A stretch of 64,000 bases of DNA from Geminicoccaceae bacterium (lineage in GTDB: Bacteria; Pseudomonadota; Alphaproteobacteria; Geminicoccales; Geminicoccaceae). The position numbers were made by a program, and so were the translations under genes. The stretch lies in contig JANQPX010000008.1 in the NCBI GenBank assembly GCA_028285265.1, forward strand, positions 41,662 through 105,661, in the 5' to 3' direction. Below the pieces are notes generated by a model. It had not been told where the DNA came from and ran no database searches. It was given only the letters and a program-made list of their open reading frames with translations. Below, piece by piece: positions 1 to 8,394 of this stretch. The stretch's first letter is position 1; every line of letters begins with the position of its first letter.

Positions 1-2
1 GC

Positions 3-254
3 TTACTGCACCCGCTGATTCCCTGGGAGCCTGCGCCAAACCCAGGCCTTGCTGGGCGCGAGGTGCTCATTACGGCTGGTGAGAATGATCCCATCTGTCC
101 CTGGCCTGTGAGCCAACGCCTGATCCGTTACTTCGAGGCTCAAGGGAGTCGCGTGTCAACGGCTGTGCACTCCGGCGGACATGGCATTCTCGAGCCGGAG
201 TTGACAGAACTTGCCAGGTTGTTGACGGCGCCCAGTGGACAGCCTCTGGCTTGA
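3..254 (+). CDS. Alpha/beta hydrolase (carboxylesterase/phospholipase type), C-terminal part
   Basis: The frame is open from the left edge, so only the last 83 residues are present. The segment LITAGENDPICP followed about 25 residues later by HSGGHGI is the Asp and His end of a catalytic triad as found in small MhqD-like carboxylesterases of the Abhydrolase_2 group; the nucleophile Ser lies outside the window. Substrate cannot be inferred. A 13-bp inverted repeat follows the stop codon. The gene is unlikely to belong functionally to the sugar operon that starts 178 bp downstream. Confidence 0.7.
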   Translation, partial: LLHPLIPWEPAPNPGLAGREVLITAGENDPICPWPVSQRLIRYFEAQGSRVSTAVHSGGHGILEPELTELARLLTAPSGQPLA

Positions 255-264
255 CGGCGATCAA

Positions 265-314
265 ATGCTGCCTTGCGTTCGCATGCTGATCCAAAGGCTC
301 CCGCAAGGCAGCAT
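265..314 (+). terminator. Perfect 13-bp inverted repeat after the hydrolase gene
   Basis: ATGCTGCCTTGCG at 265-277 is matched exactly by CGCAAGGCAGCAT at 302-314, with a 24-nt loop. It starts 10 nt after the upstream stop codon, which suits a transcript end, but no T-run follows, so a simple intrinsic terminator is not proven. It could instead be a stable 3' processing hairpin. Confidence 0.45.
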
Positions 315-349
315 GATGACCTAGGATTTAAAATCCAAATGAAATAACA

Positions 350-400
350 ATTTTTAGTTGTATACTAGCCTTGTGCAATGTATAACTTTGTCGGGAATTT
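350..400 (+). promoter_or_regulatory. AT-rich upstream region with a TTGTATACTA motif
   Basis: The 178-bp gap before the sugar operon is AT-rich between 321 and 400. It holds TTGTATACTA at 358-367, matching 9 of 10 positions of the perfect palindrome TTGTATACAA in front of the malonate operon at 6681. TATACT inside it also resembles a -10 hexamer, but no clear -35 is seen. Promoter by position; operator role is inference. Confidence 0.3.
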
Positions 401-431
401 TATCCGATAACACTCGCGTCAAGGTTATGAA

Positions 432-1400
432 TTGGACGACTCACCGACTTCTCCAAAGCGGTTTGCGCTGATCGGCGCGGCCGGCTTTGTGGCCCCCCGA
501 CATATGAAAGCGATGAAAGCGGTTGGTGGCCGGCTTGCTTGTGCCCTCGATCCCAACGACTCGGTCGGTGTCATCGACAGCTATTTTCCAGAAGCCCGGT
601 TTTTTGTCGAGTTCGAGCGCTTTGATCGGCATGTCGACAAGCTTCGTCATCAACATGAGCCGATTGACTATATCAGCATCTGTTCACCCAATTATTTGCA
701 TGACGCGCATAGTCGGTTTGCCCTTCGCTCGAATTGTGATGCGATCTGCGAAAAGCCTTTGGTTCTCAATCCATGGAACATCGACGGGCTCGCTGATATT
801 GAGCGACAGACCGGTCGAACGATCAACACCATCCTGCAACTCCGCCTGCACCCCTCCATCATCGAGTTGAAGCGGCAGATTGAGGCTAACCCGGACCGAA
901 GGCATCATGTCGAGTTGACGTACATCACGTCACGCGGGGCTTGGTATCACGTCTCCTGGAAGGGAGAGGAAAAGAAGTCCGGCGGTGTTGCCACCAATAT
1001 CGGCGTGCATTTTTTCGATATGTTGGGCTTTGTCTTCGGTAAATGCTCAAAGCATGTTGTTCATTTGCGCTCGCCTGAGCGCACCGCGGGCTATATGGAG
1101 CTAGAAAACGCCGACGTTCGTTGGTTCCTCTCCGTCGACTCGAGCGATCTGCCCCCTCATGTCCGCGGCAAACAACCGACGTTTCGCTCCATCTCGGTCG
1201 ATGGCGAAGAGCTCGAATTCTCGGGCGGTTTCAACGATCTCCATACCGAAAGCTATAAGAGGGTGTTGGCGAAAGAGGGCTTTGGCCTCGATGATGTCCG
1301 ACCTTCGATTGAACTGGTATCTGCTGTGCGTACCTTGCCGATCCGAACGAATGTTGGCGAGCCCCATGATTTCACCAAGCGCCATCTCTCCGCTGCATAA
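432..1400 (+). CDS. wlbA: Gfo/Idh/MocA oxidoreductase, WbpB/WlbA type (UDP-GlcNAcA 3-dehydrogenase)
   Basis: A 322-residue cytoplasmic NAD-dependent dehydrogenase. The N-terminal Rossmann motif [12 protein letters not shown] spans about residues 13-24 and the family EKP motif is at 107-109. A second conserved block, [13 protein letters not shown] (about 185-197), carries the active-site His. In WbpB/WlbA the enzyme oxidises C3 of UDP-N-acetylglucosaminuronic acid so that an amino group can be added. The next two genes are the matching acetyltransferase and aminotransferase, which supports this member rather than a generic sugar dehydrogenase. The start is TTG at 432: an ATG at 427 is out of frame, and AAGG lies about 8 nt upstream. 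The stop overlaps the next start by one base. Confidence 0.85.
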   Translation: MDDSPTSPKRFALIGAAGFVAPRHMKAMKAVGGRLACALDPNDSVGVIDSYFPEARFFVEFERFDRHVDKLRHQHEPIDYISICSPNYLHDAHSRFALRSNCDAICEKPLVLNPWNIDGLADIERQTGRTINTILQLRLHPSIIELKRQIEANPDRRHHVELTYITSRGAWYHVSWKGEEKKSGGVATNIGVHFFDMLGFVFGKCSKHVVHLRSPERTAGYMELENADVRWFLSVDSSDLPPHVRGKQPTFRSISVDGEELEFSGGFNDLHTESYKRVLAKEGFGLDDVRPSIELVSAVRTLPIRTNVGEPHDFTKRHLSAA

Positions 1401-1996
1401 TGGATAACATTAACCGACCCGACATCGATGCCGCTGATGTCTTCATTCATGAAAGTGCTTATGTCGATTACCCCTCGACCATCGGCGCCGGCACGAAGAT
1501 TTGGCATTTTTGCCATATCCTTCCGGATGTCGAAATCGGCAGTGACTGTGTTCTCGGACAGAATGTCATGGTCGGGCCCGATGTTACGATCGGTGATCGC
1601 TGCAAGATTCAAAATAACGTCAGCGTTTATCGTGGTGTGACGCTGGAGGAGGGGGTCTTTTGCGGGCCTTCGGTCGTTTTCACCAATGTCGACAATCCGC
1701 GAGCGACCATCGAGCGAAAGCATGAGTTTCGCCCGACCAGCGTGCAGCGCGGGGCCACAATTGGTGCGAACGCGACCATTGTCTGTGGACATACCCTAGG
1801 CGCCTTTTGCTTTATCGGCGCCGGGGCTGTGGTCACATCGGATGTGCCGGCCTATGCGCTGATGGTCGGTGTTCCAGCACGTCAAATCGGTTGGATGAGC
1901 GAGGCAGGCGTACGCTTGGGGGCTGATCTTATCTGCCCCGACGATGGTTCGCAGTATCGCGAAAAGCCCGATGGCCGTCTCGAGAAGCTGGCGTAA
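1400..1996 (+). CDS. wbpD: Left-handed beta-helix N-acetyltransferase, WbpD/WlbB type
   Basis: A 198-residue hexapeptide-repeat acyltransferase. Repeated [LIV]Gxxxx turns run from about residue 25 to 150, and the C-terminal segment [14 protein letters not shown] is the hallmark of WbpD/WlbB enzymes. These acetylate the 3-amino group of UDP-2-acetamido-3-amino-glucuronic acid using acetyl-CoA. The ATG overlaps the stop codon of the upstream oxidoreductase (TAATG), so the two are probably translationally coupled. Length and motif agree with full-length family members. The product would be a diacetamido-uronic acid donor for O-antigen, capsule or another glycan. Confidence 0.88.
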   Translation: MDNINRPDIDAADVFIHESAYVDYPSTIGAGTKIWHFCHILPDVEIGSDCVLGQNVMVGPDVTIGDRCKIQNNVSVYRGVTLEEGVFCGPSVVFTNVDNPRATIERKHEFRPTSVQRGATIGANATIVCGHTLGAFCFIGAGAVVTSDVPAYALMVGVPARQIGWMSEAGVRLGADLICPDDGSQYREKPDGRLEKLA

Positions 1997-2000
1997 GGCC

Positions 2001-3167
2001 ATGACCGAACCGATCGCTTTCATCGATCTCCAAGCACAGCGACGACGGCTTGGCGACCGTCTCGAAAACGCGATGGCGCGTGTGCTTGACCACGGCCGCA
2101 TGATCCTTGGTCCCGAAGTCGACGCGCTTGAAGAGAAGCTTTGCGACTTCTCCGGCGCTGCTCATGCGATTACCTGTGCGAACGGCACCGATGCGATTGT
2201 GCTCGCCCTGATGGCGGAAGGCATTGGCCCAGGTGATGTCGTCTTCGTTCCGGCTTTTACGTTCATCGCGACGGCGGAAGCGCCTGCACAGCTTGGCGCA
2301 ACGCCCTATTTCGTGGATGTCGATGAACAAAGCTTCAATATCGATCCGCATCGTCTTGACCAAGCGATCGACAATGCCAAGGCGAACGGCCTCAAACCGC
2401 GTGCCGTCATCGCGGTCGATCTCTTTGGTCAGCCCGCCGATTATCCGACGCTTCGCTCCATCACCAAACGCCACGATCTTGTGCTGATTGCCGATGCCGC
2501 TCAAGGCTTTGGCGGCGCGATCCATGGTAAGCGTGTCGGCAGTTTCGGCACCTTTACCACGACCAGTTTTTTCCCGGCGAAACCGCTTGGAGGGTTCGGC
2601 GACGGTGGTGCAATTTTTACCGACGATGCAGACAAGGCTGAGCTCCTCCGTTCGCTTCGGGCCCATGGCAAGGGCAACGATCGCTACGACAATGTTCGGA
2701 TTGGTCTCAACAGCCGGCTCGACACGCTCCAAGCCGCTATTCTCCTGGAAAAGCTATCGATCTTCGAGGATGAGCTCGCCGCTCGTGACAGGGTGGCCGA
2801 GCGTTACAGCCGGGCGCTAGCGCCTGGTCTGACAACGCCGGCATTGGGGCCGGGGCGTCGTTCGTCATGGGCCCAATACACGCTTCGGCATCCCGAGCGT
2901 GACCGGATGATGGCGGCGCTCAAGGGCGAGGGCGTCCCAAGCGCTATCTACTATCCCCGCCCCCTCAATCGTCAGGCCGGTTACAAGACATTTCCCTTAG
3001 CACCATCAGGCGTCCCCGTCTCAGAGCGCCTCTCGGGTGAGGTTTTCAGCCTTCCGATGCATCCTTACTTGAAGCCAGCGGTGCAAGACCGGATTATTGA
3101 TGCGGTGATGTCGGCCTTGCTGATTCGCAAGCCCAAAGTCGGGATCGAGTACGCGTTCGTCATGTAG
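2001..3167 (+). CDS. wbpE: DegT/DnrJ/EryC1 sugar aminotransferase, WbpE type
   Basis: A PLP-dependent nucleotide-sugar aminotransferase of 388 residues. ADAAQG (about 164-169) contacts the cofactor and the Lys in FFPAKPLGGFGDGG (about residue 194) would form the Schiff base. In the Wbp pathway it transfers an amino group, usually from glutamate, to the 3-keto sugar made by WbpB. ATG at 2001 was chosen: it is preceded by TAAGG, lies 4 nt after the previous stop and begins at the usual family N-terminus (TEPIAFIDLQAQ). A longer frame to 1944 would overlap the acetyltransferase. WbpA (6-dehydrogenase) and WbpI (2-epimerase) are not in this window. Confidence 0.9.
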   Translation: MTEPIAFIDLQAQRRRLGDRLENAMARVLDHGRMILGPEVDALEEKLCDFSGAAHAITCANGTDAIVLALMAEGIGPGDVVFVPAFTFIATAEAPAQLGATPYFVDVDEQSFNIDPHRLDQAIDNAKANGLKPRAVIAVDLFGQPADYPTLRSITKRHDLVLIADAAQGFGGAIHGKRVGSFGTFTTTSFFPAKPLGGFGDGGAIFTDDADKAELLRSLRAHGKGNDRYDNVRIGLNSRLDTLQAAILLEKLSIFEDELAARDRVAERYSRALAPGLTTPALGPGRRSSWAQYTLRHPERDRMMAALKGEGVPSAIYYPRPLNRQAGYKTFPLAPSGVPVSERLSGEVFSLPMHPYLKPAVQDRIIDAVMSALLIRKPKVGIEYAFVM

Positions 3168-3258
3168 GACGGGTTACGGCTGTCACCAGCATATCATCCC
3201 CTCGACGCATTTGGAGCTGAGGGCGAGGCCGATGCTCGTGAGAGCTGTCTCAAGTTCA

Positions 3259-3286
3259 TTGACATGAGGTCACGCGCCTCTAACGA
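3259..3286 (+). promoter_or_regulatory. Possible sigma70 promoter for the glycosyltransferase gene
   Basis: TTGACA at 3259-3264 is a perfect -35 hexamer; after a 16-nt spacer comes TAACGA at 3281-3286, a weak -10. It lies about 120 nt before the chosen start at 3409. The rest of the 241-bp gap 3168-3408 shows nothing recognisable. Confidence 0.35.
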
Positions 3287-3408
3287 TTCTAGTGCGCGCA
3301 TGAATTGAAAATCTGCCATGACAAAAACGTGAAAAAATTGATGCATTCGTGCTAGAGCCTGTCTCGTTACCGGCGCATGAACGTCGCCTCACGCCAGGAA
3401 GAATCGCG

Positions 3409-5943
3409 ATGTTTTCCTATTTCGATGCCGGCAGGCTGCAGCGTGCTCGGCGATCGGTTTTCATGATCGCTCAAAGCGGCGTGCTCGGCGATCCGCGTGT
3501 CCTCAAGTCGGCACAGAGCGTGCGAAAGCTCGGCTATCGTGTGACCCTCTTTGGAGTTCACGAGAAGCGGCACGTCAAAACGCTGGAGTATTCGACCTTC
3601 ACGATCATCTTGTTGCCGGATCCGATCATCAGGTTGAAGGACGATGGCGAATGGTCGAAGGATCCGAGCGAACAGGAATTCGATGCTTACGATCGAGTAG
3701 CCGCTGACCAACTTGCGCCCTATCTGAGGTCTGCTCCGCCCGACATTCTCCATACTTACGATAGGACAGCCCTGGCCGTTGGCTCGGTGCTTTTCAAGGA
3801 TGGATGGCTCGAGCAGACAACGTGGATTCATGATCTCCACACCGACGTTCGTGAGCTTACTGAGCGATCCGAGACAAAGCGGCGCCATGATGTTGACGTT
3901 GAAAGGAAAGCCATATCGTTGCCGGATCGCTTGACCACAGTGTCGCTGCCCAAAGCGCGACAGTTGTGCCGGGATTACGATTTGTCCGTCGAGCCGACGG
4001 TAATTTACGATGCGCCTCGACTAGCCGATTTCGATAAGCACCATCAAAGGGATATCCGAACGTCTCTCGGCGTCGCGTCTGGCATGCCGCTTCTTGTCTA
4101 TTATGGCAACCTCGAGGATACCTGCGACGTTGATAGGGTGATTGACGCTTTGCCAGAGCGGCAAGACTATCATCTCGCCCTTCTTACCAACGCATGTCGG
4201 CCTGCCGTCGACGCGGTGCATGACCACGCTAAACGACGCAAGGTGCAGTGGCGGGTCCATGTTCACGCTCCGGCATCGTTCGCCAATGCGACCTCCTTTC
4301 TGCGGACGGCGTCGCTCGGGGTGATGGCGAGCAGAAGCGATCTCAATGTCGACTTGGCGCTGCCAGCTCTGGTTTTTGACTCGATTCACGCAGGTCTACC
4401 GATCGTCGCGAGCAACCAGCGCACGGTCGGCCATTTCATCCAGCAAGAACAATGCGGGACGACCTTTGATCCTGACGATCCGATGACGCTCATGTCTGCG
4501 GTCGATCGGGCGTTGGAACAGGCTGATCAGCCCGGCATGGCCGACCGTCTAAGCGAGATCGCAGCGCGTTACGCCTGGGAAGAACAAGAACGAACCATCG
4601 CAGCAGTCTATGAGAGCGTGGATCCTATCGTCGTCGCGCCGGTCGCTGGACATTCAGAAGCGGGGGCCGACAGCGATGTCTCGGCAACAAGTGTGCTTCA
4701 TCTTCCGATACCGCAGGCCGGTCAGGCTGCGGCCTTGGCAAACGGACTTCGTGCCGAGGGGGTCGCTGCAACCTCAATGAGTGTGCGGCCCAATGCTTTT
4801 GGTTATCGCTGTGATATCAACCTCGATCGTGACTATCCCAGTGCGGAGAAGGATGGTTCGCTCGTGCGCGAGCTTGCGCGCGACTATGACGTCTTTCATT
4901 TTCACGCACGGTCCCTCTTTTATCGACGGCACCATCCGTTTGGCTCAGGTCTTGATTTGGTCATGCTCAGGCTCTTCGGGCGGCGGGTCTTCTACCATTT
5001 TCGTGGCACGGAGATCCGCATGGCATCCGTGTTTGAGCAGCATAGCCCCTACGCCTATGTCAGTGACAATCCGGACGGAATCTTTTCGGAAAACACGGAA
5101 GCGAAACAGCGGGCCTATCGTTCGTTTGTTGAGGCTGTCTGCCATGCCGTCTTCGTAACGGACCCTGAGCTCCAGACCTATGTACCCGACGCCATCATCG
5201 TGCCCCGCGCCCTGAATGTCGAAGACTGGCCGGAGATGGGTTGCGCTCAGCATGAGCGGCTGAAAGTCGTCCATGTGCCCTCGAGCCGTTCAACCAAGGG
5301 GACCAACGATGTGCTGACGGCCATCGAGCGGCTACGAGGTGAGGGGCATCAGTTCGACTTTCAACTCGTCGAAGGCGTGAGTCATGATCAGGCGAAGGCG
5401 ATCTACCGGGATGCCGACATCGTCATCGATCAGCTGCGTATCGGCTGGTATGGGGTGTTAGCTGTCGAGGCTATGGCCTTGGGAAAAGCTGTGATCGCTT
5501 ACATCAGAGACGACCTTCGTCACTACTTGCCCTCACCCTGTCCCCTCAAGATCGCCAATCCCGAAAACGTGCACCAGGTGCTTGGTGACCTTCTCAAGGA
5601 TCGAACCGAGGTCGTTCGCCTTGGCAAGCTTGGTCGAACCTATGTCGAAGAGGTGCACGACGCGCGCAGGATCGCCGCCTTTCTCAAGGACATTTACGCA
5701 AGTGCCGATGAACCCGTTGGTGATCCGATGGAGATCCATGCCTTCTTCAATATGCAGCTTCAGCAGGGCTCAGCTGGGCGGTCGGGTTATGGCCGCTCCG
5801 CGGTCGAAGCGCTGACACGCGTGCGGCGCTGGGCAAGGCACTTACGGCCTAACCAACATCTCGGCATGTTTGTCGACACGTGGCGCCGCGACGGTGCAGA
5901 TCAAGCGATCAAACGCACTCTTGCCTTCCTTCGCGAACGCTAG
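3409..5943 (+). CDS. Two-headed GT-B glycosyltransferase
   Basis: An 844-residue protein that reads as two glycosyltransferase units in tandem. The first (about 1-420) begins GVLGDPRVLKSAQSVRKLGY, typical of the GT4 acceptor domain, and ends with a donor-site stretch around HAGLPIVASNQ. The second (about 430-800) has HFHARSLFYRR, then VVHVPSSRSTKGT and GWYGVLAVEAMALGKAV, a GT4-like E-x7-E-type donor region. Both would be cytosolic. ATG at 3409 is preceded by AGGAAG at good spacing; an in-frame GTG at 3349 lacks one. Its place after the wbp genes suggests transfer of the diacetamido-uronic acid or a neighbouring sugar; acceptor and linkage are unknown. Confidence 0.75.
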   Translation: MFSYFDAGRLQRARRSVFMIAQSGVLGDPRVLKSAQSVRKLGYRVTLFGVHEKRHVKTLEYSTFTIILLPDPIIRLKDDGEWSKDPSEQEFDAYDRVAADQLAPYLRSAPPDILHTYDRTALAVGSVLFKDGWLEQTTWIHDLHTDVRELTERSETKRRHDVDVERKAISLPDRLTTVSLPKARQLCRDYDLSVEPTVIYDAPRLADFDKHHQRDIRTSLGVASGMPLLVYYGNLEDTCDVDRVIDALPERQDYHLALLTNACRPAVDAVHDHAKRRKVQWRVHVHAPASFANATSFLRTASLGVMASRSDLNVDLALPALVFDSIHAGLPIVASNQRTVGHFIQQEQCGTTFDPDDPMTLMSAVDRALEQADQPGMADRLSEIAARYAWEEQERTIAAVYESVDPIVVAPVAGHSEAGADSDVSATSVLHLPIPQAGQAAALANGLRAEGVAATSMSVRPNAFGYRCDINLDRDYPSAEKDGSLVRELARDYDVFHFHARSLFYRRHHPFGSGLDLVMLRLFGRRVFYHFRGTEIRMASVFEQHSPYAYVSDNPDGIFSENTEAKQRAYRSFVEAVCHAVFVTDPELQTYVPDAIIVPRALNVEDWPEMGCAQHERLKVVHVPSSRSTKGTNDVLTAIERLRGEGHQFDFQLVEGVSHDQAKAIYRDADIVIDQLRIGWYGVLAVEAMALGKAVIAYIRDDLRHYLPSPCPLKIANPENVHQVLGDLLKDRTEVVRLGKLGRTYVEEVHDARRIAAFLKDIYASADEPVGDPMEIHAFFNMQLQQGSAGRSGYGRSAVEALTRVRRWARHLRPNQHLGMFVDTWRRDGADQAIKRTLAFLRER

Positions 5944-5965
5944 GGTTCGCGCTATCCAAACAAGG

Positions 5966-6634
5966 CTATGGCCCGGATGAGTTGACCGCAGTCCTGACAC
6001 TGGCCATCAGGTGGTGAAACTTTTCGCCTTGAACGGCAACATGTTGCCTTATGGCCGATTCAGCCTGACGGCCATCGCCTTGATCAAGGGCGTCAACGAT
6101 CGCTTCATGTTCGGCCATCGATTGGCGCAGCCGCCCGCGAAGTTTGAGTTGCAAGCGCCTAAAGGGCTTGAGACGACGGTGCAAGCGCAGGCATTCTTGC
6201 TCGAGAAAACTGTTGCCGGATTGGCGATAGAGGGTTTGGTGAAAAATCTCGTTCTCGAGGTAGTAACGATCGGAGTCGTTTTGCTGAACGGCGTCTTGGC
6301 AACGCTGATTGATCGCCCGGAGACTAGCCAAAGCCGCATCGGTGATGCGAATGGCGGCAAGTCGGACGCAAACAGCCTCCAATTCCGCCATGACCTCAAA
6401 CATCTCCAAAAGCTCGACGGGCCCAGGATGGCGTACAAAGACACCACGTCTTGGAATCTGTTCCACCAATCCGGATAGGGCGAGCCGCTGAAACGCTTCG
6501 CGAATCGGTGTGCGCGAAACATCAAACCGATCTGCCAATTGGACCTCGTCTAGTCGTTCGCCATCATCAAACGTGCTGTCGAGGATCAGTCCTTCCAGGG
6601 CATCAGCAATAATGTCAGATCGCTTTCTCTCCAT
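5966..6634 (-). CDS. GntR family regulator with FCD ligand domain, probable malonate operon regulator
   Basis: A 222-residue FadR-subfamily regulator. The winged helix-turn-helix covers roughly residues 1-70 (LADRFDVSRTPIREAFQRLALSGLV) and an all-helical FCD domain follows from about 80 to 215, with His residues at the usual metal or ligand positions (FHQTL, EHEAI, RQHV). It is divergent from the TRAP/malonate genes, and a perfect 10-bp palindrome sits between the two starts. Malonate regulators of this type (MatR, GtrA of rhizobia) sit in the same arrangement, so malonate or malonyl-CoA is the likely effector; that is inference. Confidence 0.85.
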   Translation of the reverse strand: MERKRSDIIADALEGLILDSTFDDGERLDEVQLADRFDVSRTPIREAFQRLALSGLVEQIPRRGVFVRHPGPVELLEMFEVMAELEAVCVRLAAIRITDAALASLRAINQRCQDAVQQNDSDRYYLENEIFHQTLYRQSGNSFLEQECLRLHRRLKPFRRLQLKLRGRLRQSMAEHEAIVDALDQGDGRQAESAIRQHVAVQGEKFHHLMASVRTAVNSSGP

Positions 6635-6680
6635 CTCTTATCTTTACCACTTGGCAATTTGGTGTGCAACTATAACGAAA

Positions 6681-6690
6681 TTGTATACAA
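6681..6690. promoter_or_regulatory. GntR operator candidate TTGTATACAA
   Basis: A perfect 10-bp palindrome lies in the divergent intergenic region, 46 bp before the regulator start and 85 bp before the TRAP binding-protein start. Its size and T/A-rich form with a GTATAC core fit operators of FCD-type GntR proteins. TTGACA at 6696-6701 could be a -35 for the plus-strand operon, which would place the palindrome just upstream of or overlapping the polymerase site. Confidence 0.6.
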
Positions 6691-6775
6691 GATAATTGAC
6701 ACAGCACACAATGCATGGGATGAAATTCAGGGCCCGCCACGAGCTGATAATCATGCAAGGAAAGGGAGGTTCGCT

Positions 6776-7762
6776 ATGAGCACGAAATTGACCGCGACAG
6801 CCGCGACGGTGGCGCTTGTCGCCAGCACGTTCGCCGTCCAGGCTGCCGAGCTCCGGCTTTCACATCAATGGTCGACCAAGGATATTCGGCACCAAGTCGC
6901 TCAGATTGTCGCGGATGAAGTTGCTTCGGCCGATGTCGATCTCGACATCAAGATCTTTCCATCGAAGTCCCTCTTCAAGCCCCGAGAGCAGTACAAGCCC
7001 TTGAGCCGCGGCCAACTGGACATGACGGTCTTCCCGTTGAGCTACGCCGGCGGCCAGCAACCAGCCTACAATCTCACCCTGATGCCAGGTCTGGTCAAAA
7101 ACCATGATCATGCGGCGCGCCTCAACGAGAGCGAGTTTATGGGAGAGATCGAGAAGATCATGGCAGGCGATGATGTCATGGTCTTGGTCCATGGCTACTT
7201 AGCAGGTGGTTTTGCCGGCAAAGACAAATGCATCACCGCACCTGCCGATGTCGAAGGTTTGCAGACTCGTGCTGCAGGTAAGGCCTTCGAGCAGATGCTT
7301 GCTGGCGCAGGTGCGTCCATTGCCTCGATGGCGTCATCCGAGATCTACAACGCCATGCAGACCGGCGTGCTGAACGCTGCCAACACCTCGTCCTCGTCGT
7401 TTGTCAGCTACCGCATCTATGAACAGGTGTCCTGCTACACACCTGCTGGCGACTTTGCGCTTTGGTTTATGTATCAGCCTCTTTTGATGAACAAATCGAC
7501 GTTCGAGGCGCTGAACGACGATCAGCAGGCGGCCCTGTTGGCAGGTGCCGAAAAGGCGGAAGCTTTCTATATCGAGCAGGCGAAAAAAGAAGACGCTGCA
7601 TCGGCCGAGGTCTTTCGGGAGAACGGCGTTGAGATTGCCGACATGACCCAGGAAGACTTTGATGCTTGGCGTGCGCTCGCTCAGGAGACATCCTACAAGG
7701 CCTTCGTCGAAGAAGCCCCCGACGGTCAGTCATTGCTCGATCTTGCTCTGTCCGTGGAGTAG
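6776..7762 (+). CDS. dctP: TRAP transporter substrate-binding protein, probable malonate binding
   Basis: A 328-residue periplasmic DctP-family receptor. Residues 1-22 form a signal peptide (basic start, hydrophobic core, AQAA-like cleavage after VQA). The mature part starts AELRLSHQWS; the Arg in GLQTRAAGKAFEQ is the conserved carboxylate-binding Arg of the family. ATG at 6776 has a strong AAGGGAGG site; an upstream in-frame GTG at 6659 would remove the signal peptide context. Co-operonic malonyl-CoA synthetase and decarboxylase indicate malonate as substrate, as in the TRAP-type malonate transporter of Sinorhizobium meliloti (recalled, not checked). Confidence 0.9.
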   Translation: MSTKLTATAATVALVASTFAVQAAELRLSHQWSTKDIRHQVAQIVADEVASADVDLDIKIFPSKSLFKPREQYKPLSRGQLDMTVFPLSYAGGQQPAYNLTLMPGLVKNHDHAARLNESEFMGEIEKIMAGDDVMVLVHGYLAGGFAGKDKCITAPADVEGLQTRAAGKAFEQMLAGAGASIASMASSEIYNAMQTGVLNAANTSSSSFVSYRIYEQVSCYTPAGDFALWFMYQPLLMNKSTFEALNDDQQAALLAGAEKAEAFYIEQAKKEDAASAEVFRENGVEIADMTQEDFDAWRALAQETSYKAFVEEAPDGQSLLDLALSVE

Positions 7763-7770
7763 TGGTTTGA

Positions 7771-7791
7771 GGGGCGGCCTGATGCCGCCCC
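7771..7791 (+). terminator. Intercistronic GC hairpin between dctP and dctQ
   Basis: GGGGCGGC at 7771-7778 and GCCGCCCC at 7784-7791 form a perfect 8-bp stem with a 5-nt loop, 8 nt after the dctP stop. No T-run follows. It is better read as a partial terminator or 3' stabiliser that leaves more binding protein than membrane subunits than as a full stop, since dctQ has no obvious promoter of its own. Confidence 0.6.
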
Positions 7792-7845
7792 CACATCTCA
7801 CATCGCGTTTTTGAGAGCTCGGCTCCTTCAGCATTGGGGGCATGC

Positions 7846-8394
7846 ATGGCCAGCCCTAGTTCAGCCACGGTGGCCCACACTGGGGACAATCTTTTCCTAC
7901 GGGTGGTCGCAGCGATCTCCACCTGTGCCGGCTGGTGTTCGGCGGGCATGATCGTCGCGGCGGTCGCGATTACCTGCCAAATGATCTTCGTCCGCTTCGT
8001 GCTCAATGCGTCGACCATCTGGCAAACCGAAGCCGTCATCTATCTCGTGATCGCCGCAACACTCGTTGGTCTTCCTTATGTCCAACGGCTACGTGGCCAT
8101 GTGAACGTCGACCTGTTTCCTCTGTGGCTTGCACCAAGAGCAAGGTTGGTGCTCGCTGTGATCACGCTTAGCCTGTCGATCCTGATCGTCGGCGTCATGC
8201 TCGTCTACGGGTTTGAGTATTGGCATTTCGCCTATGAGCGAAACTGGAAGTCCGATACGGTTTGGGGGGTTAGGCTCTGGATTCCCTACAGTGCCATTCC
8301 CATCGGATTTGGCCTTCTTCTCCTACAGCTTGTTTCCGATCTCGTCGCCGTCCTCCTTGGTGTGGACAAGCCGTTCGGTCTGGAGGAGCGTTGA
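7846..8394 (+). CDS. dctQ: TRAP transporter small membrane subunit
   Basis: A 182-residue inner-membrane protein with four predicted helices (about residues 22-48, 60-80, 100-125 and 145-170), the DctQ pattern. Together with the large subunit it couples uptake to a sodium gradient in characterised TRAP systems. ATG at 7846 follows a G-run (GGGGG at 7836-7840); a TTG at 7834 is also in frame. GGAGGAG near the 3' end serves as ribosome site for the next gene, whose ATG overlaps this stop. Confidence 0.88.
   Translation: MASPSSATVAHTGDNLFLRVVAAISTCAGWCSAGMIVAAVAITCQMIFVRFVLNASTIWQTEAVIYLVIAATLVGLPYVQRLRGHVNVDLFPLWLAPRARLVLAVITLSLSILIVGVMLVYGFEYWHFAYERNWKSDTVWGVRLWIPYSAIPIGFGLLLLQLVSDLVAVLLGVDKPFGLEER

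Noticed and set aside
1929..2732. 267-codon minus-strand ORF
   Set aside because: Antisense shadow of the wbpE aminotransferase.
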